From Filobasidium wieringae (Eukaryota; Basidiomycota; Tremellomycetes; Filobasidiales; Filobasidiaceae): DNA of 64,000 bases. The notes below the pieces were generated by a model. It worked only from the letters and a program-made list of their open reading frames with translations, made no database searches and was not told the DNA's origin. Positions 1 through 11,005 of the stretch are shown here, in pieces (position 1 is the stretch's first letter; every line of letters starts with the position of its first letter). The stretch is taken from NCBI GenBank assembly GCA_001600055.1, contig BCIV01000002.1, positions 748,287-812,286 on the forward strand, read 5' to 3'. Position numbers and translations under genes: made by a program.

Positions 1-372
1 ACCGTGGATCGGGGACGCAGTGTGGATGATCACATCGGCCTTGCTCTGCGGTCGTATCTCATCCAGTCAGTTATCGAGATTGGGCCGCTTGGTCCGACCA
101 AACTCACCTTGGCAATAGCATCACCGATATCATCCGCGAACGTGATATCACCAGTGTAGAAAGTGATGTTGCTAAAATGGTAGTCATGTCAGGAATGTGA
201 AGGATCCCGAATCATGTGCTTCGGCTCACTCATCGAAATGACGCTGAACCAAATCAAAGACTGCAACCTGTTTCTCTCCTCGCTCGACCAATTGCTCTAC
301 AATTCGTCGTCCAAGGAATCCACATCCACCGATGACGAGGAACGATTCTTGAGTAGGAGGAGAAGTAGCCAT
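1..372 (-). CDS. ERG26: Sterol-4-alpha-carboxylate 3-dehydrogenase (ERG26-like), N-terminal part, cut by window edge
   Basis: The product should be the NAD(P)-dependent ER enzyme that decarboxylates C4-carboxylated sterols during ergosterol synthesis. The start is the ATG at 372-370. Three coding segments are visible: 372-230, 171-108 and 45-1, joined by GTGAG...TAG and GTGAG...CAG introns with phase maintained. The first residues contain the Rossmann motif FLVIGGCGFLGRRIVEQL, followed by FDLVQRHF and then DADVI-like SKADVIIHTASPIHG, which match the start of the 3-beta-HSD/ERG26 family. Only about 84 residues are inside the window and the catalytic YxxxK lies outside. Another NAD-dependent epimerase/dehydrogenase of the same superfamily is possible, but HTASPIHG is typical of ERG26. 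Confidence 0.75.
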
Positions 373-716
373 GTTATCTGAGTCTCAGGGCTAAGGAAAA
401 TGCGTGGAGATTTGAGGAAACGTCTTGAGATGTGCTCAAGTTGAGAAGAGTGATTTGCTTTGACCAAGGTTCAACAGCTCGGACTCTGCGCGTGGACAGC
501 CAGAATCGAGTGCGGGGCTCACAAATCGAGGGGCGACGCCCAGATAGACGTACGACTGGACCCGCTAGGCGACGCGCTGTTTGTCAAATAATCTCCTGTA
601 GACATTTTATTCCTATACCTCGATCATCAATTTCATCAAGCTTTCAACCATACCGATAATCGCAAAGTCCAACCTAGAGCGCCTGAACGTCACAAACTCA
701 CCTGAATTGTGCTATC
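373..716. promoter_or_regulatory. Divergent intergenic region between ERG26-like and CGR1
   Basis: These 344 bases separate two start codons facing away from each other, so they must hold both promoters. I see no TATA-like or repeated motif that I would name. The short open frame inside it has no recognisable product. Confidence 0.5.
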
Positions 717-1171
717 ATGACCGAAGAAATCAATATGTCAACAACACCAGATGTATCGGAGCCTCGATCTCTTGGGACTTCGTCAGGCGGACGAACTAGC
801 GGCAAAGGTTGGAAACTGCAAAAGTCAGCCACAAAGTGAGCCCACAAGAAAAAACAGTGCTTACTGGCACCAGCATTGACCACTATCTTCCTACCCTTCC
901 TAGACGATCTCACCTTATGCCTGGAGTCAAGACCAAATCATGGGACGACCGAATGGCCAAGCGGACCAAAATGGACGCGCTCAAAAAGCTGGAGAGGAAC
1001 ATGAAGGACGAGTCGAAGCGAGAGCAGGAGGCCGCTCGAGTGAGGTTACAGGAGCGAAGACAGCGACACGAGGAAAGGAAGCGGGAGGAGGAGATGAAGG
1101 CTAGGATGAGCGCCAAGAAGCTGCAGAGGATGAAGAAGAGGCTGGGAAGGACCAAGAAGGTTAACGGTTGA
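717..1171 (+). CDS. CGR1: rRNA-processing protein CGR1
   Basis: A small nucleolar protein needed for 60S subunit rRNA processing. There are two exons, 717-835 and 904-1171; the intron (GTGAGC...CCTAG) joins the AA|A of a lysine codon. The product is 128 residues, close to the ~120 of the yeast protein. The core reads SGKGWKLQKSATK, then PGVKTKSWDDRMAKRTK, followed by an uninterrupted basic coiled coil of Lys/Arg/Glu ending RTKKVNG. GKxWK, KSWxxRxxxR and the charged C-terminal helix are hallmarks of the Cgr1 family. The start at 717 is the first ATG and gives an acidic, Ser/Thr-rich N-terminus. Confidence 0.88.
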
Positions 1172-1598
1172 TTCGGTAGTTGGGTATCGAAGTACGTGCT
1201 TGTTTCTGGTCTTTGAACGTACTAATGGCGATGGTCTGCTAACCGCTTTCTGTCTCAAAATCATAGTTGTTTTTATCACGGGTGTAACAATGTTCGACTT
1301 GTACCGATCACTACATGTACCATAGCCAAGACATTCTTTTTCGTCTACTTTTACGCCCAACTAACGACGCTCATGCTTTAGGCCATCGCTAGCACAGTCC
1401 TGACTAGAGACAAAGACGACTGAATCTGCAGTCACAAACAGACGGTGCAGCCAAAGTTCCATATTCGTGCTCTCAAAACCGTACCGAGATCTGCATCCGC
1501 GATGGAGGACCAGCTCTAACGTAGGATATCATCGGCCCGAGTGTTTATTCCTGCTGTAGCTTTGCGAATGTGACCACGACACCAAGAAGGACTACTGT
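1172..1598. other. Intergenic, 427 bp: 3' end of CGR1 and promoter of the release-factor-like gene
   Basis: No coding exon or RNA gene was recognised on either strand. Confidence 0.4.
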
Positions 1599-2372
1599 TT
1601 GAGCAACATGTTTAATCGGATCCTCCGTATATCGCTCCTCTGGCCTCGATCCCGCCTGTCTTCTTGTGCCCCTCAAGCCTATCCAGCACGACCTGTCTCA
1701 TCTGCCCTCCCGGTCCACAACTATCGATCGTACAGCGACCATCCGAGAGTGCAACAAGTGCTCGATGCTTTACCTTCTGACCCTATCGTAGATACCAAGC
1801 CGATCGAACGACTACCCACTTCGATCAAACAACTTAACAAACGGTTGGCGACCAGGGAAAAGTACGAAATACCAGAAGAAGAGCTGGAGGAGAAGTTTGT
1901 GCGAGGTGAGTCTGTCTTGACGCAAAGTGATGCTACAGTCGCTGATGAGAATACGGGAACCAGGAAGTGGACCTGGTGGTCAAGCCGTGAACAAGACCTC
2001 GAACTCGGTAGGTCCGCAGGTTTCCTGCAATTTCGTAAAGCAATCTCTCATACTACACATCCAGGTATCTCTTACTCATATCCCAACGGGTATCCGAATA
2101 CAATGTCAACAAACCCGTTCTCTACAACAAAACCGTCGACTCGCTCGAAGGATATTGAGCGAAAAGGTGAGCTATCCCTCGTCTTGCTTGTCGAGAGAGC
2201 GGTCGGTGCTGAGTCGGAGTGATGTCAGGTTGAGCAAGCACTTAATCCCGGAGCTTCGAAGCAGGATATCAAGTGGGAAAAGGAAAGGAGACGAAAGTCT
2301 AACAAGTCTCGGAAAGCCAAGAGGAAATATAAAAAGGATGATCAGGTGGATGATGAGGCGGATGTCGACTGA
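1599..2372 (+). CDS. Mitochondrial GGQ peptide-release/ribosome-rescue factor (MTRFR/C12orf65, yeast Rso55 type)
   Basis: Predicted to act in the mitochondrial matrix, hydrolysing peptidyl-tRNA on stalled mitoribosomes. Four exons: 1599-1905, 1964-2007, 2065-2166 and 2229-2372, giving 198 residues. The N-terminus is Arg/Ser-rich without acids (residues 1-50), as expected for a presequence. Exon 2 encodes the catalytic loop [15 protein letters not shown] with the GGQ motif; exon 3 encodes [20 protein letters not shown], the RF-1 domain signature; the C-terminal tail is Lys/Arg-rich ([18 protein letters not shown]). The protein lacks the codon-recognition domains of full release factors, and its length fits the rescue-factor subgroup. 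An ICT1-type identity is less likely because the domain lies late and the basic tail is short. Confidence 0.85.
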
Positions 2373-2447
2373 TTCGTCCGTCTTGGTGGTACAATCCCAT
2401 TACCTTCTATACACGATGCGTACTCCCCCCGATCCAACAGCTCAGAT

Positions 2448-3364
2448 TCAGGAAGAACTAGGAGCCCTCCCCTTGTACGCCTCGTCGACGGTCTTGATGA
2501 ACCTGACCATCTTCTGTTCCTTCTCCATCCTCTTTTCCCTCCTTCGCTTGTTCAAATGCTGCCTCTCCTCCTCGCTCGTGACCCATTGCTCAGCAGATTC
2601 TCCATACCGACTCGAATCCAATTTCCCAGTAAGTCTCGCCCATGTCTGTTGTAAGATGGAGAGAGGAATGATCTTGCTCGCTTGGTAGGCTTTTCGAGAG
2701 GCTACAAGATCCGCTCGGGTTTCGGACGTGATGGCGTGTACGGACTCGGTACCGGAAGAGATCCTTTCCAGACGAGATTCGATGTTTTCCCTCGTTGCGG
2801 GATTGAGAACGGATTCAAGCTGACTCGAGGGTTCTAGGAGATACGGCGATAGGCTCCAAACGAACTCGGCGTTGTTCGAAGCAGCTTTGGAGGAGGAAGG
2901 GGTGTTGGCAGGCGAGGAAGAGGAGGACGCGACGTCTGAGCTGGAAGCTGCGGTCTTGGACTTTTTCAACGATTTTCGAACGATCTTGTCGATGATCATG
3001 GATTGACGTGCGGATGGATCGGTTATTCGGGTTTGAGGGTATTGGAGGTGGTGTTGAGAGATGATAGCGTTGTGCTCGAGAGTAGGAAGGATACGTTTCT
3101 TCATATCGCTGTGAAACAGAACAGGGTTGGTATTAGGTGATCGCCCTGCTCATGCTGACCTGTCCTAAATACCTACGTCTTGGTCTTGAACACCTCGTCC
3201 AAGCTCATCTTGTCCGAGCCCGAGGCGGAAGTCTCGCTTGCCAGAATATGACATCTTGCCCATAATTCTTTCGTCGTCAAAGGTCCTGCCCGTAGAGCCT
3301 GAACGATGATGGGCGCTGCTGCGGGTACTAGGTCTACCGTCTTGCGTGCTACTGAGAGGCTCAT
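2448..3364 (-). CDS. Uncharacterised conserved-looking protein, possibly mitochondrial
   Basis: I do not recognise the family. Two exons joined by an intron of GTAGGT...CACAG (about 3175-3110) give roughly 280 residues beginning [18 protein letters not shown]. Residues 15-95 (GPLTTKELW..., then [20 protein letters not shown]) have a helix-turn-helix or winged-helix look. A Ser-rich linker follows around residue 125, and the C-terminus is strongly basic ([18 protein letters not shown]). In-frame coding potential continues upstream of 3364, and an ATG at 3543 followed by MAATRVTSTFALVLDLRR could be an extra presequence exon, but its donor would be poor, so 3364 was kept. The gene converges on the release-factor gene with only 75 bp between stops. 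A mitoribosomal protein is one possibility. Confidence 0.6.
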
Positions 3365-3699
3365 TTTGAATGTGGATACGATTGGAATGGTCCGGTCGGA
3401 AAAACGAACGCACCGATCTGAGTTTGAATCGGTTGACCTGAATTACAAGTTACAAGACATCATCTCATCTTCCTTGCGCTTCTGCTTGACGCGTCTGAGA
3501 TCGAGAACAAGCGCAAAAGTGGAGGTCACCCGGGTGGCGGCCATCTCCGAATGATATCGTGTACCAGCCAAAGGTGTTATCTCGTGTGGAACGTGCTAAA
3601 GGCCACATCGACTACCACCACCACTACCACTACTACCACTACGACTGACCCATCCTTCACTCTCCCTCGTTTCCTCATACCATCACCATCAACAACACA
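3365..3699. other. Divergent intergenic region with ACC/ACT triplet run
   Basis: It holds the promoters of the unknown minus-strand gene and of the M20 peptidase, plus a possible upstream exon of the former near 3480-3543. Confidence 0.4.
3611..3642 (+). repeat. Imperfect ACC/ACT trinucleotide repeat
   Basis: The bases alternate between acc and act triplets for about ten units, 60 bp before the peptidase start codon, probably in its 5' leader. Confidence 0.7.
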
Positions 3700-6266
3700 A
3701 TGAAGGGACTACCTACAGACTCGAGCCTGCCTTTACCTGTTGGAGGTTCCAAACCCAAATCCCACAAATGGTTATACCTCCAGCTTTTCGCAGTGCTGGC
3801 GTTGCTTGCTACTCAGCTGCCACGTCTGAGTTCGATTGGTCAGAACGGTACCACGAATCTCAGTCCTCTCGAAGTTCAACAATTAGCTGCGTTTGGAGCA
3901 GTCTGTCCGGTACAGCCAAAGGCACTCGAACCCAAGATCAAGCTCGATCTTGATGAGAAGTACAGGAAACATTCTGCCAAACTATTGAGTCAAGCCGTTG
4001 TGCGTAAGAAACTCGTTCGGTCCCTGTACATGTGTCACTAATGTCGACATCTATCAGCAAATTCCCACGGAATCGTTCGACGATATGGGTAAACCTCTCG
4101 AGGATCCTCGATGGGCTCCTTTCTTCGAATACCAGAAATGGTTGAAATCTTCATTCCCTCTGGCGTGAGCATTTTATCGACTTGCCAACCACCATACTTG
4201 TCTAACCAAGGCGATTGATAGGCACGAGAATTTAAAAACCGAATACATCAACAGTAAGCCATAGCATCCTCGACCAGTGCATATACCATATCCATAGCGA
4301 TCTCCATTGTTCCCGTAGCACTTGGAATAGTCAACACCCTCGAGGGATCAGACCCCTCTTTGAAGCCTTTCCTCTTGCTATCCCACTACGACGTAGTGCC
4401 CGCACCCAAATCGACCGCTGACCGATGGAAGTACGGAATGTTCTCCGGTCATGTCGATGACGAATGGGTCTGGGGAAGGGGGTCTAGTGACGATAAGACC
4501 TTGATGGTTGCCCAATGTAGGTATTGCCATGCGTGTGTTAAGCAAAGGAAAAACCTAACCCACGTTTCGATGCGGAACAGACGAAGCGGTAACTAAGCTT
4601 CTAGAATCCGGATTTCAACCTCGTCGAACTCTGATCCTCGCCCACGGATTTGACGAAGAAGAAGTCGGTGCTCGTCAAGGAGCAGGTCGAATCGCGCCCT
4701 GGCTCGAAGAGAAGTACGGTAACAACTCTCTACTAATGGTAGTCGATGAGGGCACAGGCACTAGTGATGATGAATGGGGAGCTGCGTTTGCCATGCCTTC
4801 TAACCGCGAAAAGGGATATCTAGATGTCCGAGTATGCCAAACTCTCCTTTTAATGATTTGACCAGTCCGCTGACCTGTGCGCTTCGTTGCAGGTCACCAT
4901 TGGCACTCCTGGAGGTGTAAGCGAAAAAGCACAACCTTAACTTGAAATGATGATCCTAATTAATCCTTTGCTCCTCATCATTCAGCATTCCTCGGTCCCT
5001 CCTGAACACACGGGTATCGGTATCATGAGTCAGGTCATTCAGGAAATCGAAGCCAATCCATTCAAGACTACTGTAAGGGATTTTCTCAACGCTCCAAGCA
5101 GGGTCTGGCTGAAATCCGGGCAACTCGCAGCTCACGCCAGAATCGCCTCATCTGGGCATGTTGGCTTGCGGAGCTCAGTATTCGCCCGAGTTCCCCTCCG
5201 CGTACGCCAAACTTCTCAAGAACCCTAAGAAATGGGACAAGTTGGCAGAGCTATGGGCCAAGGAAAGTCTCGGTCAGAAAGCCTTGCTCGGAACCACGCA
5301 AGCTATCGATGTAAGCCCGCGCGAGTGCGATCTCGAGAACGCTGGCCTTATGATAAACCGATATCGCAGATCATCAACGGTGGTGTCAAGAGTAATGCTC
5401 TTCCAGAACGAGTAGAGATGCTCATGAACTTCCGTATCGACTTTGCCTCGAGCATCAAGGAGAGTGAGTAGGACTTGCAGTAGGGTATGCTCAATGATTT
5501 TTTGCTAAGATACTCAACCTCTAGCCCAAGACCACCTGGCCAAGTCAATCTCCAAGATCGCCAGCCAGCATAACATCACGTTTACGTCGTTTGAGAAAGC
5601 TGACGAATCCAAACTCGGCTCCAAGTACATTACCGCCGAGGTCTTTGGTCTTCCACTCGAGCCCTCGCCTGACACGCCTGAATCAGGCGAACTATGGGAC
5701 ATGTTCGCTGGAACGATCAAGTGAGTGTCGGCTCATAGCGCTGTGGAATCAGTACTGAGCCCAGTCATTTAGAGCGGCAATTCCCGGTCCCGACAATAAG
5801 GAACGTATCGTCAGCCCTTACTCTAGTACCGGAAACACCGACACCAAGGTAAGCGGATCGCCAACGAGTCATTCCGACGATGCCAAGCGTTTACCATTCT
5901 TCTCGTCGGATGTAGATGTTCTGGAACTTGACCCCTAACATCTTCGTAAGTACAGTCGTTTATTTGACATTCCCGAAACGGCATCTAACGCTTCTTCAAA
6001 CCCAGCGATTCATGTCCGCACCAGCCGGATCCGGCAGCGGTGTTGTGAGCCCAGCTTGATTCACGAAGTTTTCCTTTGCGCGATTCTCAGACGTCTTGCA
6101 AACAGCATACCGTTGACGAAAAGGCTAGCATTGATGGTCATTTGAGTATTGTCAAGTGGATCGTAAGTGCAGTTCATCTCACGGAATTATCGCCAGTTGA
6201 CACGAACACGTTTCGAAACAGCACGCGATCGTTCAGAACGCCAACGATTACGCAGGTACTGAATAA
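3700..6266 (+). CDS. M20 family metallopeptidase, carboxypeptidase S (CPS1) type
   Basis: A Gly-X carboxypeptidase, probably vacuolar, with two catalytic zinc ions. About fifteen exons; for example 3700-3999, 4058-4164, 4222-4253, 4319-4516, 4581-4831, 4893-4916, 4986-5072, 5131-5310 and 5370-5463. Residues 24-42 form a signal anchor (WLYLQLFAVLALLATQL), the topology of yeast CPS1. Zinc and catalytic motifs are in order: SHYDVVPAP, GRGSSDDK, HGFDEEEVGARQG (catalytic Glu and metal Glu), VVDEGTG, then GGHSSVPPEHTGIG of the dimerisation domain, with the late metal His in CKQHTVDEKAS. The end chosen (NANDYAGTE, stop at 6264-6266) resembles family C-termini. An alternative weak intron from 6256 would extend the frame to 6403. 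Fifteen introns in a 2.6-kb gene is high even for this window. Confidence 0.85.
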
Positions 6267-6382
6267 AACACGTTATACAATGCAATCTCGAAGGAACTTT
6301 CTATGTGCATTATAGTTCAAGCCATATTGCAGAATTGGCCAGATCTTTATTTGTATCGGATAGCGAGATGTTCGTTAGACAT

Positions 6383-8210
6383 CTAGCTCGATCGCGTTTG
6401 TAAAAAGTAAGCCAGTAGGGCAAGGAAAATTGCTAGGATAGTAAGAATGATGGTCATAGCCGCTAAATGCCGAAGAGAATAAGAGTCTTCTTCTATGACT
6501 CAAACGCAAGGCAGGACTCACAACTACCGAAACTCGAAGGGATGACGATGAGTCTAACAGTGTTGTCCGCTCCAGCACTGGCCAATAGGTTGCCAGTAGG
6601 GTTGAAAGCCAGAGCCGTGATCGCGAAGGAATGGGCGTGAAGAATCTTTAATAGAGGCTGGGAATACCGATGTCAAGCAAGACTCATCGGTGCGCATCAA
6701 AAAGTGTTGACTTACTGCCAAGGTAAGGCTATCGAGCAGTCCGATGGAGTAATCGGCGGATGCGTAGGCGAGCACGGCACCGTCAGCACTGATGGAAGGA
6801 TCAGCTATCTGATGTTTTCTTAGACGGACCCAGAATAGCACTTACCTGACTTCAAACGCACTGACTGGCTTGTTGCCCAGATCTCGTTGGCAGATAAGAT
6901 CCCAGCTACCAGAGAGATTTGATTCTTTCGATTCTTTTTTCGTAGGTGTAGCTATATAACTGAAATTGCAGCAATAACCTTTCTTGATCGACAAAGGTCG
7001 CTTCCCTTTACCACGGGGAGTCGGTTTGGGGTTGCTATTAAGGATCGCATGCAGAGTCGGCTTTCGGGACGCATCTCGTGTGAATCTGTAGAGTGCAAAT
7101 TTATGAGATGAAGATGGATGTGGGACAAAGATGCTATACTCACTTGGCCGACCTGAAGGCGATAGGGTCGTTTCCAATGATTGGTATAGATACTGATGAA
7201 GTTTGAGACACGATAGATGCTTTCTCGGACACTCCTTGCTCGATCTGATAAATGTTTATAGTTGTGGTAGTAGTGATGGCCAGCTATAATGGAATGAATC
7301 AGAATAGCGAGGTGTATACGAGATAGTACCACACTTACTGTGCTACCATCAGTATTGAAGTCGATATCGACGAGCTCTCCATCCTTTGCGCTGTCCTTCG
7401 ACTCCCACTTCCATATATAGCTCATCTCAGGATAAGACAGCAGTGTCACGGTGGACTCCGTACCAGTACCATCAGTAGTGCCTACTGCCAGATGACTACA
7501 TGTCGGATCCAACGCAGTGAATTTCTATGCGTGTAAGCCATGCGGTCGAAGTCAGATCAGTGCTCGGCAGTGTCAAGCTCATCAGCAAGCATATGCACCT
7601 GGTAAGGATAGTCGTCGCTCCAGACGGAGGTTATCGTTTGTGTCTGCTTCACTAAGTTGAGCCTGTCAAGGAGAAGGACGGATTTGTAGCGATTTTTTAA
7701 GAATATTAAATCTTGGTGAGCGATAATGTTCGATCACTTACTGTTGTTCAGAATATGAAAAGGCTCGGCAGTGATCGTTCCCTTCGTTTCCCTTTCCATC
7801 CTTGATAGACGTTTCAGCTGAGTTGACACCAACCACTACTTGTTTCCGCTAAAGCATCCGGATCAGTATCAAGTAGGTTGGAAAGTACCCAAGGGGTTAC
7901 TGACTGCCTGATCAACAGCCATGGAAGTCGGCGTATCTTCACCAGGCTGGAACACGTGCTCTGTAACTGTCTTGAGAACGCTACCGTCCGAGCTAGCCGA
8001 GCATAATTTCTGTGTACAGTTCCGAATATAATTCAATGAAATCTAGACCGGAGAGGTAGAGAATTCCCAACAACTAACAAGCTTATTGGCGATCCCCGTC
8101 CTGCTTGGTCCTCCTCCACCCCCTAGAAGCAATGTTGTATCATCCGCAAACTTGAGGCATGCTACAGGAAACGCAGGAGTGGGATGCGCGGTGTGCTTGG
8201 TTCTAGTCAT
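6383..8210 (-). CDS. SEC12: SEC12, guanine-nucleotide exchange factor for SAR1 (PREB-like WD40 protein)
   Basis: An ER membrane beta-propeller that loads Sar1 with GTP to start COPII coat assembly. About eight exons. The N-terminus carries HTAHPTPAFPVACLKF and then LLLGGGGGPSRTGIANKL, the glycine-rich, cation-binding loop diagnostic of Sec12. Blades continue through KFTALDPTCSHLAVGTTDG, VDIDFNTDGS, AFEVSADGAVLAYASADYS and HAHSFAITALAFNPTGNLL. The last exon encodes a single membrane helix, MTIILTILAIFLALLAYF, followed by QTRSS and stop at 6385-6383. An ATG at 8327 is in frame with no stop between, so the protein may be 39 residues longer; 8210 was preferred because family members start just before RTKHTAHP-like sequence. 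The 3' end faces the peptidase gene. Confidence 0.88.
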
Positions 8211-9041
8211 GGCGATATGAAATTGGAACCTAGCTTGACGAGGTGGAGAGACGATATTGTCGAATTCTTTGTGTTGATGTAGCGTTTTGGATTCGTGTAC
8301 TTCGTGGGCCATATCGGTCTTGCTCATATGATGCCGAACCTGCGGAAGCAGATGTTACAAATATGGTGATTCACGATGTCGCCAGCCCGGTCTGCAGTTG
8401 GTGCAACCATTAGACGTGCAGTAGATAATGCTAGTTGCATTATGCCGTTCGCATGAAGGAGGGTCAAGCAGAACGTAACTCGAATCCAAACCCCTCCAGC
8501 TGAGACCACCGCCATCCCATTACAATCAATCGTTTGAGACCACTATGTCATAGGGGAACGCATGGATATCTGCACCTGTAGCCGTCAGCAGTCCGTATCT
8601 ATCGACACTCAAGATATCGACTCTGCAGGCTTTGGAAACAGCGGTACATTGAGTTGTAGATTGGGTTGCAACTTCGATGCTGGAATGCTGGGCATCACCA
8701 GTCAAGTAACATGATTCAAACTTTAAGAAAGCTTCAAGTGGTTCTAGGAGCCATTATTGGGTGTGACATTGGCAGTAGCCTGCGATATGATGGTTCCATG
8801 ACACTGGTCCTCCCACTGTATGATGTCCACAATGTTGTCCGCTCGAAAACCTCCCCGCTAGATGGTCATCTAGAGCTGTCCTTAGCTCGTATCGGTCAAT
8901 CAACTGATCATGATACACTGTAATATACAGACGTATGTATTCTAGAGATGCTGCTGTCTACCATCGAACCGGGTCAGATCAAGTCCTTATTCTGTGCGTG
9001 ACCTGTGGATATACACGTACATTTTAGTTGTCCTAGTGAGA
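8211..9041. other. Intergenic, about 830 bp, no gene recognised
   Basis: This region holds the SEC12 promoter, including the possible in-frame upstream start at 8327, and the 3' side of the BolA-type gene. Open frames near 8515 and 8666 look random. Confidence 0.4.
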
Positions 9042-9532
9042 TCATGCTCGACCTGCTCGCTTTTCTTTCTCCTTCTCCCATTCTGTTGGCGTGAACGGTT
9101 TCTAAATCCAAATCAAGATCAGCTTAACCGCACGAGATCAGTTCGGAAGACTTGGCTCACTTGCGAGAAAGCATGAAGCTTTGCGATCTGTTCTGATAGT
9201 AGAGAGTTTACTATGTATAGTACGGCTCTCTATCATTGGTCAAGTCTAAGCGCGGTGATTTAGGACCTTGAACGAACCCAGCTTATGTCTCGCCAGTTTG
9301 CCTTTGCCTTGGAAATCTCCAGATACTACTACTATCGAGAAAGACGTTCCGCAGTTGGCTGAGATATCCACGATTTCCTGCAGAAGTGAGGTGCGTCAAT
9401 TCGAGCTGTTAGCCGTCACATCGTTGTAACGAAGAGGTGGCTCAGGTCCCCTTCGGAACTTACGAGGTCGTCTATCTGTAAATTCGTTCGCAGGATCTGC
9501 TCGATCTGCTTGTCTACGCTGAGTTCGGACAT
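9042..9532 (-). CDS. BolA-like protein, BOLA2/FRA2 type (cytosolic iron-sulfur partner of monothiol glutaredoxin)
   Basis: BOLA2/Fra2 proteins bind monothiol glutaredoxins through a bridging [2Fe-2S] cluster and report iron status in the cytosol and nucleus. The start at 9532-9530 opens MSELSVDKQIEQILRTNLQ. After a GTAAGT intron the next exon reads EIVDISANCGTSFSIVVVSG then FQGKGKLARHK, matching the CGxSFxIVVVS and FxGKxxLxRxR signatures including the conserved Cys. A third exon supplies IAKLHAFSQ with the cluster-binding His, and the last exon KPFTPTEWEKEKEK, matching the TPxxW ending. The junction between RHK and IAKLHAF is uncertain: the best splice (G|AACAG) leaves the segment 5-7 residues shorter than in yeast and human. 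The gene was too fragmented to appear as one open frame. Confidence 0.82.
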
Positions 9533-9881
9533 ATTATCTACACGCTATTCCCTACTGATGTCCTTGATGGGTATCCCGTCAAGTCTTGTTTCAAGTGTTA
9601 AAGACGATGGTGCGATGGAATCTGGAATCTAGTGAGTAGGCAAGACTTGCGATAAGAAGGGAGGAATTTCTGAATTCTAGGCGTCAGAAGCTTCAGAAGA
9701 TGAGCAGTAATCTGATATGCATTTTGGGAGGCGAGCATTGAAATGCATATTCCCGGCTGTTGATGATCTCGCTACGTTCCATCTCGAGCATCTAGCATCT
9801 CGACGACGATCACTCATCATAGAGCAGGTGTCTGAGCCGTCACACGCAAGGCCGGTACCTTAGAGATTCTGTTCCATTATA
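9533..9881. promoter_or_regulatory. Divergent promoter region, BOLA2-type gene and DAP1-like gene
   Basis: 349 bases between two outward-facing start codons. No motif stood out. Confidence 0.4.
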
Positions 9882-10563
9882 ATGGCGCCCGTCCGAGAAG
9901 TTAACGTCATTGACGTCTGTCTGGTCTCCATCCTGATCTACCTCATCATCGTTCTAGTCAGACCAGCACGGCGGCCTCGCTCGGCACCCGTAGCGGAGGG
10001 GTACAACAAGGTTCCTGAGCAGCATCCACAATGCATCGTACATAAGCAATACACGCCTCTCGAGTTATCAGTCTTTAATGGGAAGCAAGGAACTGAAGGG
10101 AGGATCTTATTGGCTATTGAACGGAGAGCAAAAGCCAAGGACGAGAAAGAAGCGAAAGGTTGGAGAGAGGTCAGACTGGAGAGAACGGTGTTCGATGTGA
10201 CAGCTGGTCGAAGCTTCTATGGACCTGGTAAGTCTTCATCTGTTACGTGATTCTTCCGCTTGCTGACTCGACTAATCACAGATGGCCCTTATGGTAACTT
10301 CGCTGGGAGAGATGCGAGTCTAGGAATGGCGAAGCAGTCATTTGAAGAAGAGATGTTGACACCCCTCGATGAACCGCTCAATACCCTGGATGGATTAACG
10401 ATGGATGAAATGTCAGTAGTTCTGTCCTCCCTTTCTCAGATCGCTTCTAAGACGCCGCCATGATCTCCGCAGAGACAATATGCAATCTTGGCATGCACAC
10501 TTCGTCAATAAGTACATCGTGTGCGGTGAGCTGATAGAAGATCCGAAATTCGTAAAGACATAG
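9882..10563 (+). CDS. DAP1: Cytochrome-b5-like haem/steroid-binding protein, DAP1/PGRMC family
   Basis: A membrane-bound haem protein that supports cytochrome P450 enzymes of sterol synthesis. Exons 9882-10227, 10282-10411 and 10473-10563 give 188 residues. Residues 8-27 (VIDVCLVSILIYLIIVLVRP) are an N-terminal membrane anchor. The domain starts at YTPLELSVFNGKQG and includes VFDVTAGRSFYGPDGPYG followed by NFAGRDASLGMAK, the FYGPxGPYxxFAGxDAS motif with the haem-ligating Tyr. It ends at the helix MQSWHAHFVNKYIVCGEL. This matches the DAP1/PGRMC order and length. The acidic EEEMLTPLDEPLNTLDGLT between motif and final helix is slightly long. Confidence 0.9.
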
Positions 10564-11005
10564 CACATAGCCGAGTTGATGTTATGATTTCAAGTTTTAA
10601 GACATTGCTACATGCGTGGTGGTAGCAGTCCCGTCACATTGAAGACAGCATTCCGTGAGCTATTGCCTGAGGGCGATGCGATTGATTTTCCAAGCGACTC
10701 CATTCTACTGGACACGACGACTATGTCGACAGGTAACGCCAACTTAGCTTGTCACCGTTTACGACATGATTTCGTCTAGCGGTGAGGATTAGCCAACTAA
10801 GACTAGGCGTCAATCGAGAAATATGACCAGTAGTTACCTTGCACAGACGTCTCATAAAGTGATGACGTTGGCGGACAATACGCGTAAATAATGTCCGCTC
10901 TAGATGCAACTGGTTGATGATATGGGGTTCAGATGGGCATCTTGTATTCGACTCAAGGATAACAGCTTGTCAGATCCATTAGAACCGAATTTATATAGAA
11001 TCATA
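10564..11005. other. Intergenic, 442 bp
   Basis: 3' end of the DAP1-like gene and promoter of BUD31. No further gene seen. Confidence 0.4.

Noticed and set aside
8324..8515. 63-codon minus frame upstream of SEC12
   Set aside because: No link to SEC12 sequence and no splice sites joining it in frame; likely promoter.
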